NCBI RefSeq assembly: GCF_000311745.1
Contig: NZ_HE978531.1
Coordinates: 294,787 to 358,786 of the forward strand
Length of the DNA stretch: 64,000 nucleotides
Origin: Anaerococcus obesiensis ph10
Lineage (GTDB): Bacteria > Bacillota > Clostridia > Tissierellales > Peptoniphilaceae
Reading direction: 5' to 3'
Made by a program: the position numbers and the translations under genes. Below the pieces are notes generated by a model. It searched no databases, had not been told where the DNA came from, and saw nothing but the letters and a program-made list of their open reading frames with translations. Positions 27,035 to 37,161 of this stretch are shown here, in pieces; the stretch's first letter is position 1; each line of letters starts with the position of its first letter.

Positions 27035-28366
27035 ATGAATATAAAAGATAAATTAATTATTAAAATTGCAAAATTTAGTAAATTTTTACTAAAACTTACA
27101 AATCATAAAGCTACAAGCTTGCCAGGGAAAATCGCTTATAATTTAGATAATGATATTTTGGATGCTTTAAGCGAAAATACCAAATTTATTTTTGTAACTG
27201 GTACTAATGGGAAAACTATGACAACTCATTTTGTTACAAATATTTTGAGAAAGCACTATAAAAATGTTTTTACAAATGATTCTGGTTCTAATATGATTCA
27301 AGGTATAATAACAGTTTTGTTGGATATTCCTAAAAATGAAAATGCACTTGCGATCTTGGAGGTAGATGAAGCTAATCTTGTTAGGATAAGTAAATTTTTA
27401 AAACCAGATTATGTTATTTTAACCAATATTTTTAGAGACCAAATGGATAGGTTTGGAGAAATTTATAATGTTTATAAAAAAATCATGGATGGACTTGGCG
27501 AATGTAGTGATGTAAAAATAATTGCCAATGGAGATTTGCCTATTTTTTCATACGATGAGCTAAAAAAATATAATCCTATTTATTATGGAATAAGAGAAGA
27601 TGATAAAAAATCCAATTCTTATAATCTTGAGGCAGAATTTAATAGTGATGGAATTTTATGTCCAAAGTGTAATTCAATTTTAAAATATAAATTAGTTAAT
27701 TATTCTTCTTTGGGAGATTTTTCTTGTCCAGAATGTGATTTTCATTCTCCTAAATTATCTTATAATATTGGAGAGATTATTTCTATGGATGCAAATTTTT
27801 CAAAATTTAAAGTAAATGGAGAAATTTATGAAACTCAAATTGGAGGATTTTATAATATTTATAATGCTTTAAGTGCTATAGCTCTTGCTAAAGAATTGAA
27901 AATACCTTATGAAAAAATCTATGAAGGCTTAAAATTTCAAGAACACGTATTTGGAAGACAAGAAATAATTAAGATTGAAAATAAAGAAGTGATAATAAAT
28001 CTTGTCAAAAATCCTACAGGCTTAAATCAAATTATTAATTTAATGTTATTAGAAAAAGAGCCAATTAGTTTATATTGTTTGTTAAATGATAACTACGCTG
28101 ATGGAACTGACGTTTCTTGGATATATGATTCTTATTATGAAAAACTTAAAAAATTAAATATTAAAAGCATAAAAGTTTCAGGAACTAGAAAAACTGATAT
28201 GAAAAGAAGACTTGAAATAGCTGACATTTATGGTGGAGAAATCGTAGAAATAGACTATGAGAATGAAATTTTTGATAATATAAAAAATGAACCAACAGAA
28301 AAAATTTATATACTTTCTACTTACACAGCTATGCTAAGACTTAGGGAGGTACTAAAACTTAAATGA
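27035..28366 (+). CDS. murT: Lipid II isoglutaminyl synthase, MurT subunit
   Basis: Mur-ligase-like ATPase of the MurT-GatD amidotransferase that amidates the alpha-carboxyl of D-Glu in lipid II. The 443-residue protein has the ATP site FVTGTNGKTMTTH near residue 54. Two CxxC pairs (CPKC and CPEC, about 207-236) form a zinc ribbon typical of MurT, and a C-terminal MurT/DUF1727 domain starts near 310. No ribosome site precedes the ATG. The N-terminal sequence matches the family start, so initiation is probably leaderless. It overlaps gatD by four bases. Confidence 0.93.
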   Translation: MNIKDKLIIKIAKFSKFLLKLTNHKATSLPGKIAYNLDNDILDALSENTKFIFVTGTNGKTMTTHFVTNILRKHYKNVFTNDSGSNMIQGIITVLLDIPKNENALAILEVDEANLVRISKFLKPDYVILTNIFRDQMDRFGEIYNVYKKIMDGLGECSDVKIIANGDLPIFSYDELKKYNPIYYGIREDDKKSNSYNLEAEFNSDGILCPKCNSILKYKLVNYSSLGDFSCPECDFHSPKLSYNIGEIISMDANFSKFKVNGEIYETQIGGFYNIYNALSAIALAKELKIPYEKIYEGLKFQEHVFGRQEIIKIENKEVIINLVKNPTGLNQIINLMLLEKEPISLYCLLNDNYADGTDVSWIYDSYYEKLKKLNIKSIKVSGTRKTDMKRRLEIADIYGGEIVEIDYENEIFDNIKNEPTEKIYILSTYTAMLRLREVLKLK

Positions 28367-29013
28367 TTATAAATATTTGTCATCTATATGGAAATTTATT
28401 AAATACTTATGGTGATGTAGGAAATATTATGGCTTTAAAATATTTCGCTCAAAAAAAAGGTCACGAAGTAAATATTGAAGTAGTAAGTTTAAAAGATGAA
28501 TTTGATTATAGAAAATATGATTTTGTTTTTTTTGGTGGTGGACAAGATTATGAACAATCAATTGTAGAAAAAGATTTGGAAAGTAAAAAAGAAAATTTAA
28601 TAAAATATATTGAAAATAATGGCTTATTTTTGGCAATTTGTGGTGGCTATCAATTAATGGGACAATATTATTATGATGCTTACAACAAAAAAATTGAAGG
28701 CTTAAAAATATTTGATTATTATACAAAAAACCAAGAAAATGGAAATAGATTTGTTGGAAATATTGAAATTAAAGATTTGCAAAATGGACAAATTTATCAT
28801 GGTTTTGAAAACCACGGTGGAATAACTATTTTAAATGATAAAAACAAAGCTTTTGCAAGTGTTGTGTCAGGCAATGGAAACAATGGTGAGGATTTAACAG
28901 AAGGATTTAGATATAAAAATACTTTTGCATCTTATTTACACGGACCACTTCTTGCTAGAAATGAAAATTTGGCAAATACATTCATTAAGATTATAGAGAG
29001 TAACAAAAGATAA
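28363..29013 (+). CDS. gatD: Lipid II isoglutaminyl synthase, GatD glutaminase subunit
   Basis: Class I-like (CobB/CobQ-type) glutaminase that supplies ammonia to MurT. The 216-residue protein has the HLYGNLLNTYGD start of the family, the nucleophile Cys in LAICGGYQLMG near residue 94 and the catalytic His in ASYLHGPLL near residue 189. GAGGT upstream and the four-base overlap with murT indicate coupled translation and a 1:1 complex. Confidence 0.93.
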   Translation: MIINICHLYGNLLNTYGDVGNIMALKYFAQKKGHEVNIEVVSLKDEFDYRKYDFVFFGGGQDYEQSIVEKDLESKKENLIKYIENNGLFLAICGGYQLMGQYYYDAYNKKIEGLKIFDYYTKNQENGNRFVGNIEIKDLQNGQIYHGFENHGGITILNDKNKAFASVVSGNGNNGEDLTEGFRYKNTFASYLHGPLLARNENLANTFIKIIESNKR

Positions 29014-29045
29014 ATAAATAAATTTTAATTCGCTTTAATCGACTA

Positions 29046-29074
29046 TTGCACTGAATGTAATAAGTTGATATAAT
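29046..29074 (+). promoter_or_regulatory. fhs promoter
   Basis: TTGCAC, a 17-base spacer and perfect TATAAT lie 47 bases upstream of fhs. No folate riboswitch-like structure is visible in the short leader. Confidence 0.8.
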
Positions 29075-29121
29075 ATACATGAAAAGCAAAACGTATTGTA
29101 ATTATAATTATAGGAGTTTAA

Positions 29122-30771
29122 ATGAAAAAAGATATTGAGATTGCTAGAGAAGCAAAGATAAAAGATATTGAAGAAATAGCAAATTATCTTGAAATTAGTG
29201 ATTATGAAAAATATGGCAAATACAAAGCCAAAATTAATCCATGCTTTGATGAAAAAAAAGATTCAAAACTTGTTTTAGTAACAGCAATTTCTCCAACACC
29301 TTTTGGTGAGGGAAAAACTACTATGAATGTTGCCTTATCTATGGGACTAAATAAATTGGGCAAAAAATCTATTTCAGTTCTTAGAGAGCCATCTTTGGGA
29401 CCTTCTTTTGGAATTAAAGGAGGAGCTTGTGGAGCAGGATATTCTCAAGTAATTCCTATGGAAGATATAAATCTTCATTTTACAGGAGATTTTCATGCAA
29501 TAACAAGTGCAGTTAATTTAGTAGCTGCTATGATTGACAATCATATCTACCAAGGAAATGAAAAAAATATTGATCTAAATAATATTTTATGGAAAAGATG
29601 CGTTGACTTAAACGACAGAGCTCTTAGAGAAGTTGTTGTAGGTTTAGGCAAAAAAACTGATGGAGTTACAAGACAAGATGGATTTGATATTACTGTTGCA
29701 ACAGAAATGATGGCAGTATTTTGTCTAAGCAATGATCTTTACGATTTTAAGAAAAAAGTTGCAAAAATGATAGTAGCTTATGACACAGATGGCAATGCTG
29801 TAACTGTTGACGATATAAAAGCAACAGGTCCTGTTTGCGTGTTAATGAAAGATGCATTAAAACCAAATTTATGTCAAACTTTAGAAAACACACCAGCAAT
29901 CATTCATGGTGGACCATTTGCAAATATAGCTCATGGTTGTAATTCAATTATTGCTACAAAAACTGCATTATCTTTGGCGGATTTCGCTGTAACAGAGGCA
30001 GGATTTGGTGCAGACCTTGGAGCTGAAAAATTCTATGATATTAAATGTAGACAAGCTGGACTAAAACCAAATATGACAGTTGTTGTAGCTACAATAAGAG
30101 CTCTAAAATATCATGGTGGACAAGATTTGAAAAAAATTGATGAAGAAAATATTGAAAGTCTAAAAAAAGGATTTGATAATTTAAGAATTCATCTTGAAAA
30201 TCTAAAGAAATTTTCAAAAAATATCGTTGTCGCTATAAATAAATTTGATCAAGATACAAATAAAGAATTAGAAACTCTAAAAAATCTCGTAGAAAACTTA
30301 TCGCTTAAAGCGTTTGAATGTGATGTTTACCACAAAGGCTCTGAAGGATGTCTTGAAATTTGTAATTATATTATTGAAAAAAGTAAAGACGAAAATGATT
30401 TTAAAGTTTTATATGATGAAAAATTACCGATTGAAGAAAAAATTGAAATCATAGCAAAAGAAATTTATAGGGCTAGTGGAGTAAAATATTCTAAAAAAGC
30501 TTTAAATGAAATTAAAAGAATTAACAATTTAAATTCTGATAAATTACCAATATGTATTGCTAAAACTCAATATTCCTTATCAGATGATCCAACAAATTTA
30601 AATCCAGATAGCGAATATGAGATTACTATAAATGATATTAGATTAAATCAAGGTGCAGGCTTTATAGTAGCCTTAACTCAAAATATTTTAACAATGCCAG
30701 GTCTTTCAAAAAGACCAGCAGCATACGATATAGATATTGATGATGATGGTAATATCATGGGATTATTTTAG
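29122..30771 (+). CDS. fhs: Formate-tetrahydrofolate ligase
   Basis: ATP-dependent activation of formate to 10-formyltetrahydrofolate, feeding purine and formyl-Met synthesis. The 549-residue length is standard. Key motifs are the P-loop TPFGEGKTT near residue 61, REPSLGPSFGIKGGA near 92 and EAGFGADLGAEKF near 292. A TAGGAG ribosome site is present. The TrpR-like gene follows nine bases later. Confidence 0.96.
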   Translation: MKKDIEIAREAKIKDIEEIANYLEISDYEKYGKYKAKINPCFDEKKDSKLVLVTAISPTPFGEGKTTMNVALSMGLNKLGKKSISVLREPSLGPSFGIKGGACGAGYSQVIPMEDINLHFTGDFHAITSAVNLVAAMIDNHIYQGNEKNIDLNNILWKRCVDLNDRALREVVVGLGKKTDGVTRQDGFDITVATEMMAVFCLSNDLYDFKKKVAKMIVAYDTDGNAVTVDDIKATGPVCVLMKDALKPNLCQTLENTPAIIHGGPFANIAHGCNSIIATKTALSLADFAVTEAGFGADLGAEKFYDIKCRQAGLKPNMTVVVATIRALKYHGGQDLKKIDEENIESLKKGFDNLRIHLENLKKFSKNIVVAINKFDQDTNKELETLKNLVENLSLKAFECDVYHKGSEGCLEICNYIIEKSKDENDFKVLYDEKLPIEEKIEIIAKEIYRASGVKYSKKALNEIKRINNLNSDKLPICIAKTQYSLSDDPTNLNPDSEYEITINDIRLNQGAGFIVALTQNILTMPGLSKRPAAYDIDIDDDGNIMGLF

Positions 30772-30780
30772 GAGATAAAT

Positions 30781-31101
30781 ATGACAGATTCAAAATTACA
30801 AAGTAAAGAATTAGATGAATTTTTTGATGCTATTTTAATGTTAAAAAATAGAGATGAGTGCTACGATTTTTTTGAAGATGCTTGCACAGCAAGGGAACTT
30901 CAATCAATTTCTCAAAGACTACAAGTTGCAAAATTATTAAAAATCAGAAAAACTTATAGTGAAATAGAAGAACAAACTGGAGCATCAACAGCAACAATTT
31001 CTAGAGTAAATAGATCACTTCATTATGGAACTGATGGATATGATTTAGTTTTGGAAAAATTAATTGAAAATAATTTAAAAGAAGAAAAAAATAAAAAATA
31101 A
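30781..31101 (+). CDS. YerC/TrpR-related DNA-binding protein
   Basis: A 106-residue Trp-repressor-like protein of the YerC/YecD family. It has the helix-turn-helix IRKTYSEIEEQTGASTATISRVNR near residues 57-80 and the ARELQSISQRLQVAKLL helix before it. In other Firmicutes yerC lies near pcrA-ligA, which matches the order here. Its targets are not established. It could regulate this operon, but no operator was recognised. It is co-transcribed with fhs and followed by a terminator. Confidence 0.8.
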   Translation: MTDSKLQSKELDEFFDAILMLKNRDECYDFFEDACTARELQSISQRLQVAKLLKIRKTYSEIEEQTGASTATISRVNRSLHYGTDGYDLVLEKLIENNLKEEKNKK

Positions 31102-31124
31102 ATTAAAAAAATTTAAAAATTAAG

Positions 31125-31157
31125 ACGAATTTATCAATTTGATAGATTCGTTTTTTT
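31125..31157 (+). terminator. Intrinsic terminator after the TrpR-like gene
   Basis: ACGAAT at 31125-31130 pairs with ATTCGT near 31145-31151, with an inner TATCAA/TTGATA pairing, followed by seven T. Confidence 0.75.
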
Positions 31158-31212
31158 ATTTTAAAATTGTCTTTGCTCTGATTAATTTATTTTTTTATAA
31201 AATTTTTATGCT

Positions 31213-31241
31213 TTAGATTACTTTGTTTCTTGTGGTATAAT
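31213..31241 (+). promoter_or_regulatory. pcrA promoter (extended -10)
   Basis: TGGTATAAT ends at 31241 and is a perfect -10 with TGN extension. A weak TTAGAT sits at the 17-base -35 position. This starts the pcrA-ligA-gatCAB transcript. Confidence 0.6.
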
Positions 31242-31265
31242 TATTAGGATGAAAGGATGTGAAAA

Positions 31266-33455
31266 ATGGACTTATCTAATTTAAATGATAAACAAAAAGA
31301 GGCAGTTTTGCACGACAAAGGACCCCTTCTTGTTGTTGCAGGAGCTGGGAGTGGAAAAACTAGAGTATTAACCACAAGCATTGCTTATCTAATAAAAGAA
31401 AAAAATGTAAATCCAGTTAATATTTTAGCTATAACTTTTACAAATAAAGCTGCCAATGAAATGAAAGAAAGAATATCAGATCTGTTAGATGAAGATGTTT
31501 CTCACTTATGGATTGGTACTTTTCATTCTATTTGTGCAAGAATACTTAGGATGAATATAAATAAAATAGGATATGATAATAATTTCACTATATACGATAC
31601 AAATGATCAAAAAACCTTGGTCAAAGAAATTATTAATGATTTAAATTATAAAGATGATATTAGCCCAAAAGAGGCTTTAAACCTTATAAGCTATTGTAAA
31701 AATAAATCAATTAGTCCAAAAGAATTTTTAAATATTAATACTTTTTATGCAAAGCAAGAAGAATATTATGATATTTATAAAAATTATGAAAAGAAAAAAT
31801 TTGAATACAATTCTTTAGATTTTGATGATTTGATTTTAAAAACTTTGGAATTATTTGCTGAAGATTCAAATACTTTGAAATTCTATCAAGATAAATTTGA
31901 ATATCTTTTTGTAGATGAATACCAAGATACTAACAAAAGCCAATATGAACTTATTAAATTTATTGGAAAAGGTCACAATAACGTTAGAGTTGTTGGAGAT
32001 GCTGACCAATCAATTTATAGTTTTAGGGGAGCTGATATTAATAATATTTTGGACTTTGAAAAAGACTTTAAGGATGCAAAAACTATAAAACTTGAAGAAA
32101 ATTATAGGTCAACTTCTAATATTATTAATGTTGCAAATAAACTAATCAAAAATAATAACGAAAGAAAAGAAAAAAATCTTTGGACATCAAAAAATGATGG
32201 ATCAGAAGTTTTATATAAAAAATCTTCTGTAGAATCAGAAGAGGGAAAATTTGTTATAGATGAGATTAATTCTTTACTAAATGATGGCTATAGACTTAAA
32301 GATATGGCGATTTTATATAGGATGAATGCTCAATCAAGGATTTTTGAAGAATATCTTATGAAAAATCTACTTGATTATAAGGTTATTGGTGGGCTTAAAT
32401 TCTATGATAGAAAAGAAATAAAAGATCTTATCTCTTACCTAAAAATTTTAGTGAATCCAAAAGATGATATTAGTTTAAAAAGAATAATAAATGAACCAAA
32501 AAAAGGAATAGGCGATAAAACTGTAGAAAAATTAGAAAAAGAAGCCAATAAATTAGGATTTTCTTTAACAGAGCTTGTTTGTGATCCGTCTTTGTTTTCA
32601 AATCTTCCTACAAAATTAAAAAGTTCTTGTGAAAAATTTTATAATCCATTGGCAAAAATTTTTGACAATTATAAAGATTATGACATTGTGGAATTGATAG
32701 AAGAAATACTTGATAAAAGTGGATACATAAAAGCTTTGGAAGAATCTTATTCTGTAGAAAATAGGTCGAGGATTGATAATTTAAATGAATTTATTTCCTC
32801 AGCAGCAGAATATCAGTCAAATAATCCAGAAGATAATATCTATGATTATTTAGAAAATTTATCTCTTTTATCAGATCTAGATAAAACTGAAAATAGTGAT
32901 GATGCTATTTCTCTTATGACGATTCATTCAGCCAAAGGACTTGAATTTAAAGTTTGTTTTGTCGTTGGAATGGATGAAGGTTTATTTCCATCAAAAAGAA
33001 GTATTGATGAGGGAAATATTGAAGAAGAAAGAAGACTTTGCTACGTTGCAATAACAAGGGCAATGGAAAAATTATATCTTTCAAGTGCAGAAATTAGAAG
33101 ACAATTTGGTCAGGCTGTATATTATAAGCCTTCAAGATTTTTAAATGAAGTGAAATCTCTAATCAAAAAAATTGATCAAGATAAAACTCCTGCCTACTCC
33201 CCTTATGTAAAAATGAAAAGCAATGAAGCTTATATGAGAGATAAGGCAAGAGAGAGTGTTCTAAAGAAAAATACTGTAAAAGAATCATCAAAAGAAGATT
33301 TTCAAATTGGAGATAAAATTATTCACACCAAATGGGGAGAGGGAATGATAGTTCAAGTGAAAAAATCAGACGATGGCAATGAGCTTGTTGTAGCTTTTGA
33401 TAAAAAAGGATTAAAAAAGCTAAACCAAGACTATGCTCCAATTAAGAGGCTTTAA
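31266..33455 (+). CDS. pcrA: ATP-dependent DNA helicase PcrA (UvrD/Rep family)
   Basis: Superfamily 1A 3'-5' helicase for DNA repair and replication restart. The 729-residue protein has the Q-motif LNDKQKEAVLH at the start, Walker A AGAGSGKTR near residue 27, TFHSICARILR, DEYQDTNKSQY near 218, and the motif V/VI region TIHSAKGLEFK and CYVAITRA near 555-600. A C-terminal Tudor-like segment (IGDKIIHTKWGEG near residue 680) is typical of PcrA. ligA follows directly. Confidence 0.95.
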   Translation: MDLSNLNDKQKEAVLHDKGPLLVVAGAGSGKTRVLTTSIAYLIKEKNVNPVNILAITFTNKAANEMKERISDLLDEDVSHLWIGTFHSICARILRMNINKIGYDNNFTIYDTNDQKTLVKEIINDLNYKDDISPKEALNLISYCKNKSISPKEFLNINTFYAKQEEYYDIYKNYEKKKFEYNSLDFDDLILKTLELFAEDSNTLKFYQDKFEYLFVDEYQDTNKSQYELIKFIGKGHNNVRVVGDADQSIYSFRGADINNILDFEKDFKDAKTIKLEENYRSTSNIINVANKLIKNNNERKEKNLWTSKNDGSEVLYKKSSVESEEGKFVIDEINSLLNDGYRLKDMAILYRMNAQSRIFEEYLMKNLLDYKVIGGLKFYDRKEIKDLISYLKILVNPKDDISLKRIINEPKKGIGDKTVEKLEKEANKLGFSLTELVCDPSLFSNLPTKLKSSCEKFYNPLAKIFDNYKDYDIVELIEEILDKSGYIKALEESYSVENRSRIDNLNEFISSAAEYQSNNPEDNIYDYLENLSLLSDLDKTENSDDAISLMTIHSAKGLEFKVCFVVGMDEGLFPSKRSIDEGNIEEERRLCYVAITRAMEKLYLSSAEIRRQFGQAVYYKPSRFLNEVKSLIKKIDQDKTPAYSPYVKMKSNEAYMRDKARESVLKKNTVKESSKEDFQIGDKIIHTKWGEGMIVQVKKSDDGNELVVAFDKKGLKKLNQDYAPIKRL

Positions 33456-33456
33456 A

Positions 33457-35463
33457 ATGGATAATATAGATAAAATAAAAATAGATGAGTTAATTGATAA
33501 AATAAATGAATTAAATTATCATTACTATACCTTAGATAATCCCATAGTTTCAGATGGAGAATATGATAAGTTGTATGATGAGCTTTTAAATCTAGAAAAA
33601 AAGACAGGCTATGTAAATGAATTTTCTCCAACCCAAAGAGTTGGTGGAGCAATATTAGATAAGTTCGAAAAGCACTTTCATATTACAAGATTATATTCCC
33701 AAGATAAATCGCAAAATATAACTCAATTAAAAGATTGGCTTATAAGAACTAAAAAATTACGAGACCAATATAATAAAACTCATGAAGATAAATTAGAAGA
33801 ATTAGAATTTATTACAGAATATAAATTTGACGGTTTAACTATTAATTTAACTTATGAAAATGGTTTATTAAAAACTGCAGCTACAAGAGGAAATGGTATA
33901 GAAGGAGAAGATGTAACCAAACAAGTTTTAACTATTCCAACCATTCCAACAAAAATAAAAGAAAAATCATTATTAGAAATTCAAGGGGAAGCTGTAATGC
34001 CCTTGTCTAGTCTTAAAAAATACAATGAAGAAAATGAAATACCTTTAAAAAATGCAAGAAATGCTGCGGCGGGCGCAATAAGAAATCTTGATACAAGTCA
34101 AACAAAAAAAAGAAATTTAAAAGCTTATTTTTATCAAATTTCAACAAATAGTCTTGATTTTAATACTGAAGAAGAAAAATTAAATTTTTTAAAAGAACAA
34201 AAACTTCCAGTTTATCCTTATAAAAAAGTAATAAATAAATTTGATGATATAGTAAAAGAAATTGATTTTATAAAAGAAGAAAGACATCATATTGATGTTT
34301 TGACAGATGGTGTTGTAATTAAGGTTAATGATGTAAAAACTCAAGAAGTTTTAGGCTATACAAATAAATTTCCAAGATGGTCTATTGCTTATAAATATGA
34401 TCCAGAGGAATACACAACAACTTTATTAGATGTTGTGTGGAATGTAGGTCGATCAGGAAAAGTTACACCGTCAGCAATCCTTGAACCAGTTGACTTTTCT
34501 GGAGTGACTGTTCAAAGAGCCACCCTTAATAATTACGATGATATTTTAAGAAAAAAATTAAAAATTGGTTCAAAAGTTTTTATTAGAAGATCAAATGATG
34601 TAATTCCTGAAATTTTGGGAGTTGTTGATGAAAATCAAGAAAACACAAAAGAAATAGAAAAACCGGATAAATGTCCTTATTGTCACAGTGAATTAATTGA
34701 AGGAAATGTTCATATATATTGTCCAAATTCAATTTCATGTACTCCTCAATTAAAAGCTAGAATGGTACATTTTGCATCAAGAGATGCAATGGATATAGAA
34801 GGTTTGTCTGAAAAAACCATTGAATTATTTATAAATAAATTAGGCATTAAGGAAATCTACGACCTTTATGATATTACTTATGAAGATTTGATTAATTTGG
34901 AATCTTTTAAAGAAAAAAAGACCAATAATTTATTAAATGCCATTGAAAATAGCAAATCTTGTGAATTAAATCATTTTATCCATGCAATTGGAATTCCAAA
35001 TGTAGGTATAAAAACTGCAAGAGATTTGGCAGAAAAATATAAAAGTTTTGATAAACTTAGAGAAAGTAAGCAAGAGGACTTAATCGAGATTGAAGATATA
35101 GGGGAAAAAACAGCAGAGGACATAGTTGATTTTTTCAACGACCCTAATATCAAAAAATCACTGGATATTTTATTGTCTAAGGGAATTAAAATAAAAGCTA
35201 TTGACACTAGCGAAAAATCTAATTCACTTGATGGAATGAAAATTGTTATAACTGGTACAATAGAAAATTACAAAAGAAATGATATTAAAAATTTAATTAT
35301 AAAAAATAATGGAGATGTTACTTCTTCGGTATCAAAAAATACTGATTTGGTTTTGTGTGGAGAAAAACCTGGAAGTAAAAAAGAAAAAGCAGAAAATTTG
35401 GGTGTAAAAATTTTAGAAAATCAAGAATTATTTGAATTTTTAAAAAAATTAGAGGAGGAATAA
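33457..35463 (+). CDS. ligA: NAD-dependent DNA ligase
   Basis: Seals nicks using NAD. The protein has about 668 residues. It has an N-terminal Ia domain with YHYYTLDNPIVSDGEYD, the nucleotidyltransferase motif EYKFDGLT with the adenylated Lys near residue 122, an OB fold with WNVGRSGKVTP, a four-Cys zinc finger (CPYC and a following C-x5-C, near 405-430), helix-hairpin-helix repeats and a C-terminal BRCT domain (about 590-668). The ATG at 33457, one base after the pcrA stop and after AAGAGG, was chosen over an upstream ATG inside pcrA. Confidence 0.95.
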   Translation: MDNIDKIKIDELIDKINELNYHYYTLDNPIVSDGEYDKLYDELLNLEKKTGYVNEFSPTQRVGGAILDKFEKHFHITRLYSQDKSQNITQLKDWLIRTKKLRDQYNKTHEDKLEELEFITEYKFDGLTINLTYENGLLKTAATRGNGIEGEDVTKQVLTIPTIPTKIKEKSLLEIQGEAVMPLSSLKKYNEENEIPLKNARNAAAGAIRNLDTSQTKKRNLKAYFYQISTNSLDFNTEEEKLNFLKEQKLPVYPYKKVINKFDDIVKEIDFIKEERHHIDVLTDGVVIKVNDVKTQEVLGYTNKFPRWSIAYKYDPEEYTTTLLDVVWNVGRSGKVTPSAILEPVDFSGVTVQRATLNNYDDILRKKLKIGSKVFIRRSNDVIPEILGVVDENQENTKEIEKPDKCPYCHSELIEGNVHIYCPNSISCTPQLKARMVHFASRDAMDIEGLSEKTIELFINKLGIKEIYDLYDITYEDLINLESFKEKKTNNLLNAIENSKSCELNHFIHAIGIPNVGIKTARDLAEKYKSFDKLRESKQEDLIEIEDIGEKTAEDIVDFFNDPNIKKSLDILLSKGIKIKAIDTSEKSNSLDGMKIVITGTIENYKRNDIKNLIIKNNGDVTSSVSKNTDLVLCGEKPGSKKEKAENLGVKILENQELFEFLKKLEEE

Positions 35464-35742
35464 ATGGACAAAAATGAAGTTATAAGAATTTATAAATTAG
35501 CAAATCTTGATTTATCAAATCAAGATATTGATATAATTTCTGATAAATATAATAAAATTTTAGATTTTATTGACCATATTTTTGATGTGGATTGTAAAGA
35601 TGTAAAAATGACTGAAATGTTAGATAATCATAAGGCTGTATTAAGAGAAGATATAGAAGGAAAATCTTTAGATAGACAAGATGCTCTAAAAAATGCAAAA
35701 GATAAAGAATATGGTTATTTTAGATTGAATTGGAAATTATAA
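35464..35742 (+). CDS. gatC: Asp-tRNA(Asn)/Glu-tRNA(Gln) amidotransferase subunit C
   Basis: Small structural subunit that holds GatA and GatB together. The 92-residue protein has the family pattern of an N-terminal helical part and a C-terminal LREDIEGKSLDRQDALKNA segment near residue 60. AGAGGAGG precedes the ATG, which directly follows the ligA stop. gatA starts nine bases after its stop. Confidence 0.9.
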   Translation: MDKNEVIRIYKLANLDLSNQDIDIISDKYNKILDFIDHIFDVDCKDVKMTEMLDNHKAVLREDIEGKSLDRQDALKNAKDKEYGYFRLNWKL

Positions 35743-35751
35743 GGAGCTATT

Positions 35752-37161
35752 ATGGATATTAAAAATACTATAGATAAATTTATAAATAAAGAAATTTCAG
35801 TCTATGATAATACAAAAAATGTATTAGAAAAAATTAAAAACGATAATTTAAATGCTTATATTTCTTTTAATGAACAAGATAGTTTGGATAGGGCAAAATA
35901 TTTAGATGAAAAATTAAATAAAGGCGAAAAAATTGGAGCTTTATTTGGAATTCCTGTGAGTGTAAAAGATAATATTTCATATAAAAATATGAAACTAACT
36001 TGTGCATCAAAAATGTTAGAAGATTTCGAGCCAGTTTATAATGCAACTGTTGTAGAAAATCTATTAAAAGAAGATGCTATTATTATTGCAAAAACAAATA
36101 TGGATGAGTTTGCAATGGGAGGCTCTGGAGAAACTTCATATTTTGGCCCAATAAAAAATCCTTTAGATGAAAGTTTAATTCCAGGTGGTTCTTCATCAGG
36201 CTCTGCTGTTAGTGTTGCAAAAGGAGATGTTTTAGTTTCTCTTGGAACTGATACAGGTGGGTCAGTAAGACAACCTGCAAGTTATTGTAGTATTATTGGT
36301 TATAAACCTACATATTCACTTATGAGTAGGTATGGTGTTGTTTCTATGGCAAATAGTTTAGATCAAGTTTCATTATTTGCAAAAAATGTAGAAGATTTGA
36401 GAATAATTGCTAGTGCAAGCCAATCTCCTGATAAGTTAGATATGACTTCTTGCCTAGATTTTTATAATTTTGAAAAAGAAAATTTTGATTTTTCTGATAA
36501 AAAAATTGCAGTCATAAAAAATGAAGCTAATTTTTATAATTTAGATAAAGAAGTAGAAGATGATTACAATTATGCAATAAATATTTTAAAAGAATTGGGA
36601 GCAGAGATTTGTCCAATAGATTTAAAATATTCTAAATATGCAAATGAAGTTTATAATGTTGTAATGAGCTCTGAAGTTTCAAGCAATTTATCAAGATTTG
36701 ATGGAATTAGATATGGTCACCAAACTGATGAGTATAAAAATGTTGAAGAATTATTTATAAAAAATAGGTCTGAAGGTTTTGGAGAAAATGTTCAAAGAAG
36801 AATTGCACTTGGAACTATGTATTTATCAAGTGAAGATGACCAAAGAATTTACAAGCAAGGACTAAAATTAAGAACTTTGATAGTGGAAGAATTTAAAGAA
36901 ATATTTAAAAACTATGATTTATTAATTACTCCAACAACAGTGGATCTTCCATCAAAATTAGGAATATATACTGATGATCCATTAAAAGATTTTTCTTCAG
37001 ATATATTTAATGTTTGTGTAAATCTAACAGGTTCTTGCGGAATTTCTATTCCAGTAAGAGATGGAATATCTGGAAGTATTCAAATTATTGGAGATAGATT
37101 TAAGGATAAAGATATAATAAATGCTTGCGAAACTTTCGAAAGGAAAATAAATGAAAACTAG
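35752..37161 (+). CDS. gatA: Asp-tRNA(Asn)/Glu-tRNA(Gln) amidotransferase subunit A
   Basis: Amidase subunit that frees ammonia from glutamine for GatB. The 469-residue protein has the Ser-cisSer-Lys triad: Lys in PVSVKDNI near residue 71, GGSSSGSA near 145 and Ser in DTGGSVRQPA near 170. It implies that Gln-tRNA and/or Asn-tRNA is made by transamidation. It overlaps gatB by 11 bases. Confidence 0.96.
   Translation: MDIKNTIDKFINKEISVYDNTKNVLEKIKNDNLNAYISFNEQDSLDRAKYLDEKLNKGEKIGALFGIPVSVKDNISYKNMKLTCASKMLEDFEPVYNATVVENLLKEDAIIIAKTNMDEFAMGGSGETSYFGPIKNPLDESLIPGGSSSGSAVSVAKGDVLVSLGTDTGGSVRQPASYCSIIGYKPTYSLMSRYGVVSMANSLDQVSLFAKNVEDLRIIASASQSPDKLDMTSCLDFYNFEKENFDFSDKKIAVIKNEANFYNLDKEVEDDYNYAINILKELGAEICPIDLKYSKYANEVYNVVMSSEVSSNLSRFDGIRYGHQTDEYKNVEELFIKNRSEGFGENVQRRIALGTMYLSSEDDQRIYKQGLKLRTLIVEEFKEIFKNYDLLITPTTVDLPSKLGIYTDDPLKDFSSDIFNVCVNLTGSCGISIPVRDGISGSIQIIGDRFKDKDIINACETFERKINEN

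Noticed and set aside
29075-29121. Possible folate riboswitch before fhs
   Set aside because: The leader is under 50 bases and has only a short AT palindrome. It lacks the conserved folate riboswitch core.
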